This document shows, one piece after another, positions 10,769 through 18,839 of a stretch of 26,147 nt of DNA; the stretch's first letter is position 1; every line of letters starts with the position of its first letter. This DNA comes from a virus. The position numbers and the translations under genes were made by a program. Where the stretch lies: positions 1 through 26,147 of IMG/VR virus record IMGVR_UViG_3300037234_001068; one strand, written 5' to 3'. Below the pieces are notes generated by a model. That model was not told the DNA's origin, ran no database searches, and was given only the letters and a program-made list of their open reading frames with translations.

Positions 10769-12356
10769 AGACAACCCCCAGATCACCAGATTCAATTCTG
10801 ATCGTGTCTTCAGTGGGCGGCGTTGTGACAGTGTTTTCTGTTCTTTGAATTCTTACATAAAATCTTGAAACACTATTCACAGAAACCGCTGCCCAGTCAA
10901 GCGGCACGGTGATTTCAATGTCACCACTTTGAACAAACCCGTTCGTTCCATCAATGACAGTCAATACTGTCCATGCCGAACCGTTCCAATATTCGAAAAC
11001 GGCGGCAATATCGTCACTTGATACGATCGACAACACAACTTCAATACCTTCGAAGGTTGAATCATAACCAACATATATATAATCATCGTCGGCGGCGAAT
11101 ATCTGCACATCAGATGCATCGCTGCCGAATTCAGTTGTCACATCTGTATAGGCCGGACCAGTCTCTTCAATCCAGCTTTGTGTTGAATTTGTTATCGTGC
11201 CCAGCTTTGCTTTTTCTCCGGGGTCCAGGGTGACAGGCGTCGAAAGATAAGACCCAAAGGCTGAACCGAACGCAATGCTTGTCGCAGAACCACTTCTTGC
11301 AGAAAGAATATCCTGAATGATATCTGAAATGGTCAGCTGCGTGATTACATCATTTTTGTCACCCAGAAAATCAAGACCGGCAACGAAAGGGTTCAATGAA
11401 ATAAAATAGTTTGTCACTGCCGTTTCAATTTCTGCCTTTGTCTCTGTTTCGATAGCAGAATCAATCACAAGACCTGTGACTTCAATGAAAAATTCAGACC
11501 TGATTATTGATTCGACCCATAGTGTTGAATCGGTCAAACCCAGCGGCTGACGGGTGAAACCTGTCAACGGGTCTGTCGTGATACTATCCCTGACATCATC
11601 CAGCAGTGCCTGCGGTGCAATTCCGTCAAGGTCGATTGTCGTGTCAGCTTCAACAAAAACAGTTCTGTCTGGCGGGGTTCCTACGACAGTGGGTTGTCCA
11701 GCATAAGGGAAAGCCCTTGCAACCCCTGAAACTTCCTGTGCCCAGTTTCTATAATCAAAAGAATTACCGCCGCCGCCTTCTGATCTTGTCGCGTCCAGAC
11801 CCCTGATCCTATAGGCATCATCTGTTTCGCGTTCCGTTCCCACGGTATCAACAACCGTCACAGATGCGACAGTTTCTGCACCGGCGATCTGCGTGCCTAT
11901 CGATAAAGTATCGCCGACCTGCAGGTTGCCAGAAATGCCAGCTTCTTCGGCTGTCACTGTCATCGTTGCGAAACCAGCGATCACCGTTGCAGATGAATCT
12001 GGAAAATACCTGACACCGTTTGAATCACCAATGAAATCAACTGTTGCCGGTATGATCGTGCCGTTCGTTCCGGGCAGCTGTATTGTCAACACTGCTACTA
12101 CTGCAGCCTTTCTGGGAACATTATATTCAACTCCCAGTAGGTCAAGATCATCGCCCGTTGCCGTTATCCATAAATTTTGACGGGCCCTTTCTGCGGCGAA
12201 CTTATAAAGCGGGGTGGCAACGCCCAGCGCTTCCATTGCCGCCAGAACCCGCAAAAACGCCTTATCAGCCAGCGGCGAAGATTGCGACAGCTGCCCTTCA
12301 AGATTCGCAAGATTCGTGTCTTTTGATTCCTGTGTTGTAGGTAGGCTCAAACTCAT
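10761..12356 (-). CDS. Baseplate J-like protein (Mu gp47)
   Basis: This 531-residue protein belongs to the baseplate wedge J family. The N-terminal region carries the characteristic ALGVATPLYKFAAERARQNL and DDLDLLGVEYNVPRK segments, followed by TRSEGGGGNSFDYRNWAQEV (about 195-215), the central motif of the family. The C-terminal third (about 385-531; SDASDVQIFAADDDYIYVGY) looks like an added beta-sandwich, making it longer than Mu gp47 (about 380). Such additions may hold fibres. The start ATG follows a GGGAGAAG site inside the end of the gp46-like gene. Confidence 0.92.
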   Translation of the reverse strand: MSLSLPTTQESKDTNLANLEGQLSQSSPLADKAFLRVLAAMEALGVATPLYKFAAERARQNLWITATGDDLDLLGVEYNVPRKAAVVAVLTIQLPGTNGTIIPATVDFIGDSNGVRYFPDSSATVIAGFATMTVTAEEAGISGNLQVGDTLSIGTQIAGAETVASVTVVDTVGTERETDDAYRIRGLDATRSEGGGGNSFDYRNWAQEVSGVARAFPYAGQPTVVGTPPDRTVFVEADTTIDLDGIAPQALLDDVRDSITTDPLTGFTRQPLGLTDSTLWVESIIRSEFFIEVTGLVIDSAIETETKAEIETAVTNYFISLNPFVAGLDFLGDKNDVITQLTISDIIQDILSARSGSATSIAFGSAFGSYLSTPVTLDPGEKAKLGTITNSTQSWIEETGPAYTDVTTEFGSDASDVQIFAADDDYIYVGYDSTFEGIEVVLSIVSSDDIAAVFEYWNGSAWTVLTVIDGTNGFVQSGDIEITVPLDWAAVSVNSVSRFYVRIQRTENTVTTPPTEDTIRIESGDLGVVYV

Positions 12357-12357
12357 T

Positions 12358-12795
12358 TTATCTTCTCCCTTCAGCTGGTTCTATTTTCTGGGCAATCCAA
12401 TTGTCACCGTTTCTACTTAATATCAAGGCCCTACTATCCTGACCAGGCGGTTCAATCAGTACAGTCACATTCAACCTGTTGCTGCTGGGGTTCTCAACTG
12501 TCACAACTACATTGCCGAAAGCAGGGTTGTCAAGTGCCTTTTCTGCAGCCTGCGCAAGATCATTCAGCATTGAAAGCGTGATGGGCTGCTTCGCGGCCTC
12601 TTCAAAATCACTGCCGATCTGCTGATTGATATCAGAAAAAAGGATATTCCCGACCCAGCCCCGACTTGTAAAAAGAGAGATAATGGCAAGATTTTCAAGG
12701 CCCCTGTCCATGACAGGCTGTCCACCTTTAAAAATCAGCCTTGAACCGTTTTCAGATAAAAAAAGCCGCGGGTCGCCAGAAAAAATATCAGTCAT
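12358..12795 (-). CDS. Baseplate protein, Mu gp46-like
   Basis: This 145-residue protein matches the GP46 family, the Mu counterpart of the T4 gp25 wedge protein. LTSRGWVGN-type motifs (SLFTSRGWVGNILFSD, about 40-55) and LNDLAQAAEKALD (about 80-93) stand out, followed by a beta-rich end (VVVTVENPSSNRLNVTVLIE). It would connect the inner baseplate to the sheath. It starts eight bases inside the preceding gene and ends two bases before the baseplate J gene, in the standard gp45-46-47 order. Confidence 0.9.
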   Translation of the reverse strand: MTDIFSGDPRLFLSENGSRLIFKGGQPVMDRGLENLAIISLFTSRGWVGNILFSDINQQIGSDFEEAAKQPITLSMLNDLAQAAEKALDNPAFGNVVVTVENPSSNRLNVTVLIEPPGQDSRALILSRNGDNWIAQKIEPAEGRR

Positions 12796-12985
12796 TTTTA
12801 TCCTTTTTGCAATAGTGACATTTGCTGATATTATTTATCAACGCATCCTGTGGTGATATTATTCCGAAATATATTTGCAAAATATTTATTGCCGCCTCTG
12901 TCAATTCCGGCCCACAATAAAAAGCAATTGATTCATCTTTACATTTCGCGATCTTTCCCTGTGCATCATATATAATTGCGCTCAT
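12788..12985 (-). CDS. Small Cys-containing protein between gp45 and gp46
   Basis: This is a 65-residue protein (MSAIIYDAQGKIAKCKDESI...). Its ATG overlaps the stop of the gp45-like gene by four bases, and its end overlaps the gp46-like gene, so it is translated in a chain with them. Four cysteines include a terminal CHYC, a possible half metal site. Mu has no gene at this spot. It may be a minor baseplate part or an accessory protein. I recognise no family. Confidence 0.68.
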   Translation of the reverse strand: MSAIIYDAQGKIAKCKDESIAFYCGPELTEAAINILQIYFGIISPQDALINNISKCHYCKKDKND

Positions 12986-13512
12986 GGTAGCTTTACCTCA
13001 TTGACTTTCGCAGCAGAAATATCTGCCGTAGTCTGCACACCAGGAACTGCAGGTATTTGCGCAACTCCGCCTGAAACTACCTGCGTATGAGCATTAAAAA
13101 TAGTCACAAAATTATTGAAATCAGTCCTAAATTGGTTGAACCCCGTTTCAAGCTCATTGAACCTGACAGCAAAATCATTGTTGCCGTTGATTTCTACAAT
13201 ACCACTTTGCAGGAAATTTATAAAGGCTGCAATGGTCCCGCTAGAAATTGAATATAATTTCTTTTCACCTTCTGCCATAGATGGCGAAATATTATCATCT
13301 GCCGCGATCGCAACTTTGTATGCACGACCGACATCGACGATCAAGACCTTTGTCCCGTTGGGGGGGTTGCTGTCTTCACCGGGCGGCGACATATATTCGA
13401 CGGTGTGAATGTCGTCGGCATCAGTGATCTGCACCTGCAACAGAAGACGGTCATTTCCAGAATCCCTGTTTTTCTTCAATTCCCTGCCTGTTACAATTCC
13501 AGTTCTGATCAT
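12982..13512 (-). CDS. Baseplate assembly / central spike protein, Mu gp45-like
   Basis: A 176-residue protein starts at ATG 13512, overlapping the gpP-like stop (ATGA). A GTG six bases upstream is possible. The N-terminal OB-like region (MIRTGIVTGRELKKNRDSGN; LLLQVQITDADDIHTVEYMS; GTKVLIVDVGRAYKVAIA) matches the gpV/gp45 family, whose trimer caps the tail tube and punctures the outer membrane. The C-terminal half (LETGFNQFRTDFNNFVTIFN) is a short helical stalk with a Pro/Gly-rich end. Position after gpP is standard. Confidence 0.86.
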   Translation of the reverse strand: MIRTGIVTGRELKKNRDSGNDRLLLQVQITDADDIHTVEYMSPPGEDSNPPNGTKVLIVDVGRAYKVAIAADDNISPSMAEGEKKLYSISSGTIAAFINFLQSGIVEINGNNDFAVRFNELETGFNQFRTDFNNFVTIFNAHTQVVSGGVAQIPAVPGVQTTADISAAKVNEVKLP

Positions 13513-14762
13513 ACCCACGGTTCCTTCAATTCTTCGCCAGTGTATACTTGCGGCGGGACCAGGTTCAATATTGCAGTCTTTCCCGCAATATCGTCTATAT
13601 ATTCAACTGAACGTATTAGAAAATTAAACCCATCAGGCACATGAATGGTCGGGCTGATGACTGTCACGATTGTATTTTCACGCCATAATTCACCATCAGG
13701 CCTATACCAACTATCTGTCGGAAATGGAATTGTCAAGGCATCAGCCAGCTGCTTTGACCGTCGCCATTGCGCAGCTTTATCGATATCACCGCTGATCGTT
13801 TCATTTGCCTGAAATGTCAGGAATCTTGATCTGGGAACCTTGTTATCTTTCGCCAGTCCGACCTTGTTGCCGCCAGGAGAATTACCGATGGCACGATATA
13901 CGTTGAACCGTTTTCGACCGTCATATCTTGCAGTCAAACTGATTGCCCCCTGACTGCCTTCCTGGAGAGTTGCAACAGGTTTACCAGATGCGGCCCGCGT
14001 GACCAACAGATCGCCATTGACAGTTGAACTGATCAAGGCACTTCTCTGCATCGCGAGGCCTGCCAAATGCTGAAATAATGTGTCATTTTCGTTAGCCGTT
14101 ACCCTGTCGAAAGCGCCTCCTTCTTCTATATCAAAAACAACATCAATTCCCATAGGCTTGACAATCTCTTCAGCCCGCTGCTTCAAAGTGACATTGTTCT
14201 TTTCATAAGGCGGTTTCATTGTAGAATCAACAACATCAGCCGTGAATGAAGCCCCTTCAAGTCTTTTAATGCTTTGGGTAGGGCTCAAATCTGATTCTGT
14301 TGTATAAAGAATACCATTGACCACCAACTTGCCGCCTATATAAACAGCTGCAGGCGGGTATGCATAAGGCCTGACCCTTTTGTCTATATCAGGCCTGACA
14401 CCAGGTTGCCATTCTATAGAGGCCGACCACGCATCTGCTGCAGTGTCCATCGTTCTGACAACTCTTGAACTCATGCTTTTTATTTCAAGACTATCGATGA
14501 TGATAGTCATATCATCTTTATCTTTTCCAGGAATAACTGGGTCAGTCACTGCCGTTTTCAACTTTTGTCTTTCAGGCAGAACAGGTATTGAAATGACTTC
14601 GCCGGGAAATATCAGGTCAGGGTCGCCGCTGCGCAGAATAAATTGATTTGCCGACCATATTCTGGGCCATAGCTTTTCATCACCATATGCGCGGGCAGCT
14701 ATCTGCGAAAGGCTGTTTTCATCTTGAATTGTATATTGTTTTCCGGGTATAGGTTTCGCCAC
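13509..14762 (-). CDS. Baseplate hub protein, Mu gpP (gp44)-like, with N-terminal LysM
   Basis: This is a 417-residue protein. Residues about 6-65 form a LysM-like module (YTIQDENSLSQIAARAYGDE; NPDLIFPGE-type end DPDLIFPGEVISIPV), which commonly binds peptidoglycan. From about residue 85 on it matches the Mu gpP/T4 gp27-type hub: VRPYAYPPAAVYIGGKLVVN, EEIVKPMGIDV and AMQRSALISSTVNGDLLVTR. In many phages LysM is a separate small gene (gpX), so the fusion is notable. The start is GTG 14762 with AAGGGG upstream inside the preceding mini-gene. Confidence 0.9.
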   Translation of the reverse strand: MAKPIPGKQYTIQDENSLSQIAARAYGDEKLWPRIWSANQFILRSGDPDLIFPGEVISIPVLPERQKLKTAVTDPVIPGKDKDDMTIIIDSLEIKSMSSRVVRTMDTAADAWSASIEWQPGVRPDIDKRVRPYAYPPAAVYIGGKLVVNGILYTTESDLSPTQSIKRLEGASFTADVVDSTMKPPYEKNNVTLKQRAEEIVKPMGIDVVFDIEEGGAFDRVTANENDTLFQHLAGLAMQRSALISSTVNGDLLVTRAASGKPVATLQEGSQGAISLTARYDGRKRFNVYRAIGNSPGGNKVGLAKDNKVPRSRFLTFQANETISGDIDKAAQWRRSKQLADALTIPFPTDSWYRPDGELWRENTIVTVISPTIHVPDGFNFLIRSVEYIDDIAGKTAILNLVPPQVYTGEELKEPWV

Positions 14763-14765
14763 TGT

Positions 14766-14837
14766 CTACCCCTTGACCAACATGAAAAGATCTCCTGACG
14801 GGCAAATTTGAAGGTCGTTTTTTAAATATTTAAACAT
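14766..14837 (-). CDS. Possible 23-residue mini-gene between gpN-like and gpP-like genes
   Basis: ATG 14837 overlaps the stop of the gpN-like gene (ATGTTTAA). The frame encodes MFKYLKNDLQICPSGDLFML plus VKG and ends at TAG 14768-14766. It spans the only gap in this part of the operon, and its last codons contain the AAGGGG site of the next gene. It may therefore serve mainly as a translational coupler. The peptide reads like a real protein start (DLQICPSGDLFMLVKG), but no family is known to me. Confidence 0.4.
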   Translation of the reverse strand: MFKYLKNDLQICPSGDLFMLVKG

Positions 14838-16092
14838 AAACAAGCACTTCCCTGCCTTCAGGCAATATCAATATTTCATTACCCTTCAGGCTGTTTGATT
14901 CAATAAAAAGTGCGAAGTTCAGATCATCTTCACCAAGATCGCCATATTCCTTGATCGTGATTTCTATCGGGGCCCGCATTTTTTCAAGAACGAATCTTTT
15001 TTCGATGGAAAGGTCAAAGGCTGACCGCAAGAGATATGCGATAGTCTGCGAAATCATCAACAGTGCGTCTGAATAGCTTTCAGACTGTGAAAAATATTGA
15101 TCATCAATGATTTCATCTTTAAACAGGTCCTGTGTTGCATCCAGCGTGTCAGTGATATTTTTGAAAAGTTCAGTGTTTAAATTGATCAATTCTATCGCCT
15201 GCAGGCGGCTGGCAAGTTCGCCCGTTGACGACACGAAACTGATCGAGGCAAGACCCGATGTCAATGCCAGTTCCTGAACAGCCACGATATTCCTGTCTTT
15301 TGTTTTGGCAGTATCTGGTGAAAAATCCAGTGCTGCAGAAATGAAATTTTCATATGCGTCAATCCTTGAATTGACATCTGCAATTGCAAGTGCTGGCAGC
15401 TGAACAAGCGCCTGAACTTGACCCGCTATCGATACAATATCAAGAACAGGTGCAGACAGCAGTGAATTGATACCCCTTTTGATGCTCAAAATCTGCGAAT
15501 TTATTTCTGCCTGAAGTTCATAAACAGGGGCAAGAAACTTTTCGACAGCGGCAACAACAGCATTGACTGTCGATTCGAAGGCTGCTATCTGTGCAGCAGT
15601 TCGCTGCAGAACATTGCTATTGACCTGGTCAGAAGCGGTTGAATTGATTTCATCGATCTGGCTGTCGATAGTCGATCTTTGTTGAAACAGGGAAGGCACT
15701 TCACTGTCTTTCAGTGGTTCTATCCATTCCATATCGAACTGCGTCACATTACCAGATTCAACAGGTTCAATATTTTCTTTGACCGATATCAACTGAAGAT
15801 CAAGCGACCCCTTGACAGGGTGAATGATGTTCCAGACCCCCCTTTCGCTGCATGCCTTGAAAAACCTGTCGGACTCCTGATCATTATTTTCACCGTCAAA
15901 GAAGATCGTCAGCGGATATCTGGCAGAACCGATGTCAAGGTCCTGAACTTTTGTGCCTTTTACTTTCGGAAATTCAAAAAGGCCCAGTTTCTTGTTCATG
16001 CTTCTTGAATTGCCTTTCCATTTACCTTCAAAGATATTCCCTTCAGGCGATGTCAGTGTGATGAGCTGCCTCAACCTGTCGCGCCAGCTCAT
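14830..16092 (-). CDS. DNA circularisation / tail protein, Mu gpN-like
   Basis: This is a 420-residue protein. The first 110 residues (MSWRDRLRQLITLTSPEGNI; GNSRSMNKKLGLFEFPKVKG; IGSARYPLTIFFDGENND; WNIIHPVKGSLDLQLISVKE) match the N-terminal domain of the Mu gpN family. The family is named for DNA circularisation but is a structural hub component of the tail end. The remainder is mainly helical and less conserved. It overlaps the tape measure stop by four bases (ATGA), and gpP follows after the mini-gene, the Mu order. Confidence 0.9.
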   Translation of the reverse strand: MSWRDRLRQLITLTSPEGNIFEGKWKGNSRSMNKKLGLFEFPKVKGTKVQDLDIGSARYPLTIFFDGENNDQESDRFFKACSERGVWNIIHPVKGSLDLQLISVKENIEPVESGNVTQFDMEWIEPLKDSEVPSLFQQRSTIDSQIDEINSTASDQVNSNVLQRTAAQIAAFESTVNAVVAAVEKFLAPVYELQAEINSQILSIKRGINSLLSAPVLDIVSIAGQVQALVQLPALAIADVNSRIDAYENFISAALDFSPDTAKTKDRNIVAVQELALTSGLASISFVSSTGELASRLQAIELINLNTELFKNITDTLDATQDLFKDEIIDDQYFSQSESYSDALLMISQTIAYLLRSAFDLSIEKRFVLEKMRAPIEITIKEYGDLGEDDLNFALFIESNSLKGNEILILPEGREVLVYV

Positions 16093-17840
16093 GGATTGAC
16101 TCCCAGAAGGTTCATATCGATTGCCGGGGCACCCGTTGTCGCGCCTTGAACAGTTGAACCTGCAGGGGCACCGGAAATATCCAGCTGGCCCTTAAAGGCA
16201 ATTCGCTGCGCCGCGGCCTCTTCCTTATTCGGCGCGACCGGGGCCGCCCCAACTCCCGCAGCAGTCTCTTCATTTTTTCCGAATCCTGGTATAAAAAACT
16301 TCCCAAGCGCTTGCCCGATCTTAGTAAAAACCTTGAACTTTTTTTCCAACAGTACTATAGCAGCAACTAACGCGGTGACACCGAAAATGATTGCCCCGAT
16401 CGGATTTGCAATCATAACAGCGTTTAAAATACCCATTACTGCAGCTGTAGATTTTAATACTGAGAATAATTTAATAAAACCTATAACAGCCTCACCTATT
16501 GCCAAACCTTTCATAACTACGCCATAGGCTAGAAATCCTCCCGTTATAACAAGCAATTCAGGGCCGAAAAATTTTATAATATTAAAGAGACTGGTTACCG
16601 ACTTAATAGCAAGATTTAAGCCATCTATAAGAAACTGAGGGTCAAAATTCCTGATCGCTTCTGTCATCTTATCAATCGCACCAGCACCCCGTTTTTCAAA
16701 TGCAGTGAATATCTTGAAACCGAATTCAATGGCTGCAGATGACATCGACTTGAGTCTATTACCAAGCGACGTCCTCATAATATCAGCCATCTTCTGCGAT
16801 GCACCGCCAGCATTCAAAAGTTCATCCCTGAAACTTCTAATTTTTCCAGAACCTTCTGTCAGTAAAATATTGATACTGCCGACCGCCCTTGCCCCGAAAA
16901 TGGTAGACAATGCAGCTGTTTTCTGAACTTCCCCCATCTTTTTCGTGCCTTTTTCAACATCAGCAAGAATATCAACTATATCCCTAAAATTGCCGCTGGC
17001 ATCTGCAGTTTTTATCCCTATTGCATTTATGGCCTTCTGTGCCTCTTTTGTAGGACTAGCCAGTCGAAGCATAATATTTCTTAATGCCGTTCCAGCTTCA
17101 GAACCTTTTTTTCCTGAATTAGCCATCACGCCCAGAAGGGCATTAAATGATTCAAGGCTTTGCCCCGCCTTTGTAAAATCGGGGGCACCCTTCTTGACCG
17201 CTTCGAACATATCTTCCATGTTCGTATTCGTGCGACTCATAGTCAGCGCCATGACGTCATTGACTCTTGTGAAATTTTTCTGAAGTTGTGTTGTGTCTTC
17301 AGTCATCAGACCGAATGCACCGAGCGAATCACTGGCGATGTCAGTTGCCCTTGACAGATCGACATTCGCAACGGTGGCAAGATTGACGACACCGGGAAGT
17401 GCCGCCATTGCCTGCGTAGCATTAAAACCTGCCATTGCAAGGAAATCAAGACCACTTGCAGCCTGACCGGCGCTGAACTGGGTTGCCGCCCCGGTCTCGC
17501 GGGCGGCTTTTTTTAGTTCAAGCAGCCGTTTTTGACCTTCTGCCGTGGCAAGATTTACATCTTTGAACTTTGCCGCAGCCGATATAATGGCACCATCAAA
17601 ACCGATGAATTCAGTCGTGACAGCTGAAAGGCCCTGTCTTAACCCTCCCAAAACCTTTGAAATACCAGCTGCAGCCAGAATGCCTTTCGTGATATCCCTG
17701 AAGCGCGACGCAGAACGGTTCGCCTTCTTGAATGCCTTTGACGACTTATTGCCGAACCTATCAGCATTTTTCCCCATCCTCGCAAAGGTCTTTGAAATCA
17801 AATCCCTGCCAGTGAATTTTGTACTTACTGCAAAGCCCAT
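16089..17840 (-). CDS. Tail tape measure protein (TP901 type)
   Basis: This 583-residue protein sets tail length and passes through the tube. The core (about 55-330) has AATQFSAGQAASGLDFLAMA, LATVANVDLSRATDIASDSL and EAGTALRNIMLRLASPTKEA, typical of the TP901 tape measure family. Hydrophobic helices lie at about 425-500 (LLVITGGFLAYGVVM; IANPIGAIIFGVTALVAAIV). They would insert into the inner membrane during DNA entry. A basic N-terminus (KSSKAFKKANRSASRFRD) precedes them. The ATG at 17840 overlaps the end of the chaperone extension (TGATG). A TTG three bases upstream is the alternative. Its length suggests a short contractile tail. Confidence 0.92.
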   Translation of the reverse strand: MGFAVSTKFTGRDLISKTFARMGKNADRFGNKSSKAFKKANRSASRFRDITKGILAAAGISKVLGGLRQGLSAVTTEFIGFDGAIISAAAKFKDVNLATAEGQKRLLELKKAARETGAATQFSAGQAASGLDFLAMAGFNATQAMAALPGVVNLATVANVDLSRATDIASDSLGAFGLMTEDTTQLQKNFTRVNDVMALTMSRTNTNMEDMFEAVKKGAPDFTKAGQSLESFNALLGVMANSGKKGSEAGTALRNIMLRLASPTKEAQKAINAIGIKTADASGNFRDIVDILADVEKGTKKMGEVQKTAALSTIFGARAVGSINILLTEGSGKIRSFRDELLNAGGASQKMADIMRTSLGNRLKSMSSAAIEFGFKIFTAFEKRGAGAIDKMTEAIRNFDPQFLIDGLNLAIKSVTSLFNIIKFFGPELLVITGGFLAYGVVMKGLAIGEAVIGFIKLFSVLKSTAAVMGILNAVMIANPIGAIIFGVTALVAAIVLLEKKFKVFTKIGQALGKFFIPGFGKNEETAAGVGAAPVAPNKEEAAAQRIAFKGQLDISGAPAGSTVQGATTGAPAIDMNLLGVNP

Positions 17841-18426
17841 CAACCGTCACCCGCATCCTTGTTTGCTTGCGCAATTAATTCATGCCATTCATTCCAATAT
17901 TTCAGGTCATGATATTCCATCGAGGTAATTTCTGAAGGTGCAACACCCCTGAAAAACAGGTTCCCGGACCACTGATGAACACGGGATGTCACACCATAGA
18001 AAAAAGCGTTGCCAGCCTGTTCATAGTGCCCATATCTTTACCGACCAGACTACTGACACCCTGCACGCCCAGGCCTGAAAGACTGCCCATGAAGGCACAC
18101 ATTCTTTCCTGCTCTTTCGTGCTCTTGACTCTATCCATTGCCAGCCTTGCCTTCTGGCCCACAATATTATAGTCAATAGTTTCAATGTCGCCGGGCGGGT
18201 GTTTCAGGTGTTGCGTGACGATCAACTTTTGATCAGAATCAACCTTGATTTCAAGCCTGCCGTTCCTGATCGCCCTAACAAGGCCGTTCATCAATGTCTG
18301 AACAGCTTCCGGCCCCTCTTCATTTTCAAGATCATTCTTGTCAATATCATAATAATCCATCAGAATTTCAAGCTGTTCAGCTGCAGAATCTTCCGATATT
18401 AAAGTCTTTTCTTTTTTTACAGTCAT
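17840..18426 (-). CDS. Tail assembly chaperone, -1 frameshift product (long form)
   Basis: The short chaperone (17989-18426) contains a six-T run (18005-18000 on the coding strand, ...ACG CTT TTT TCT ATG...). A -1 slip after TTT continues in frame as FYGVTSRVHQWSGNLFFRGV and on to NKDAGDG. This adds 53 residues and ends at TGA 17842-17840, directly at the tape measure start. The total is about 195 residues. The extension contains the aromatic HDLKYWNEWHELI pattern seen in the second half of such chaperones. Programmed -1 slips just before the tape measure gene are known in lambda (G/GT) and Mu (gp41/42). The slip site is a T run rather than a perfect heptamer. Confidence 0.75.
17989..18426 (-). 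CDS. Tail assembly chaperone, short form (Mu gp41-like)
   Basis: This is a 145-residue, mostly acidic protein. It begins with a charged stretch (MTVKKEKTLISEDSAAEQLE) and contains beta-rich RNGRLEIKVDSDQKLIVTQH with the helical VKSTKEQERMCAFMGSLSG end. It lies between the tail tube and tape measure genes, where all long-tailed phages encode a chaperone that coats the tape measure during tail assembly. AAAGGGG precedes the ATG. Ribosomes that do not slip stop at TGA 17991-17989. Confidence 0.82.
   Translation of the reverse strand: MTVKKEKTLISEDSAAEQLEILMDYYDIDKNDLENEEGPEAVQTLMNGLVRAIRNGRLEIKVDSDQKLIVTQHLKHPPGDIETIDYNIVGQKARLAMDRVKSTKEQERMCAFMGSLSGLGVQGVSSLVGKDMGTMNRLATLFSMV
17998..18010 (-). 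promoter_or_regulatory. -1 frameshift site in the tail chaperone gene
   Basis: The coding strand reads ACG CTT TTT TCT in the 0 frame, with six T's at 18005-18000. Moving back one base after TTT gives TTC TAT GGT and opens the 53-residue extension. Either ribosomal slipping or polymerase slippage on the run would work. Confidence 0.65.
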
Positions 18427-18437
18427 AGATCACCCCT

Positions 18438-18824
18438 TTATGCAGAAAACAGTTCCCAGGCACCGATTGCCCTGTCAGGCATAATCTTGACAGTTGACCT
18501 GTTTTCCTGTGTTTCTACATTCTCGAAATTAATATTACCTGTCGTTCTCCAAACAGACCCGTCTGCCAGTTCTACCGATATAGGAAAGGCTTGAAGCCTT
18601 CCAGCCATATCGCGCAACGTTTCCTGTTCAATCGGATTTGTTATCAGGACAACACCTTCTGCATCTGGTGACCGCAATGTCTTTTTGGGAACTGACAACC
18701 CGGTTGTAGGGATATTCTCATTCTCATATTCCGACAAATTCATCGTGACATTGATGTCAGCCGGCACCCTTAGCGTCAGCCCGTCAAAGACCACGCCCCG
18801 TAGTGTTCCACTCGCTTCTCCCAT
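18438..18824 (-). CDS. Tail tube protein, Mu gpM-like
   Basis: This is a 128-residue protein. The sequence GEASGTLRGVVFDGLTLRVP, NIPTTGLSVPKKTLRSPDAE and GRLQAFPISVELADGSVWRT fits the Mu-type tail tube family, whose hexameric rings form the inner conduit of contractile tails. Length and all-beta look agree. AGGGAGG sits upstream of the ATG. It lies right after the sheath gene, as in Mu (L-M). Confidence 0.9.
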   Translation of the reverse strand: MGEASGTLRGVVFDGLTLRVPADINVTMNLSEYENENIPTTGLSVPKKTLRSPDAEGVVLITNPIEQETLRDMAGRLQAFPISVELADGSVWRTTGNINFENVETQENRSTVKIMPDRAIGAWELFSA

Positions 18825-18839
18825 AACTTTATACCTCCC

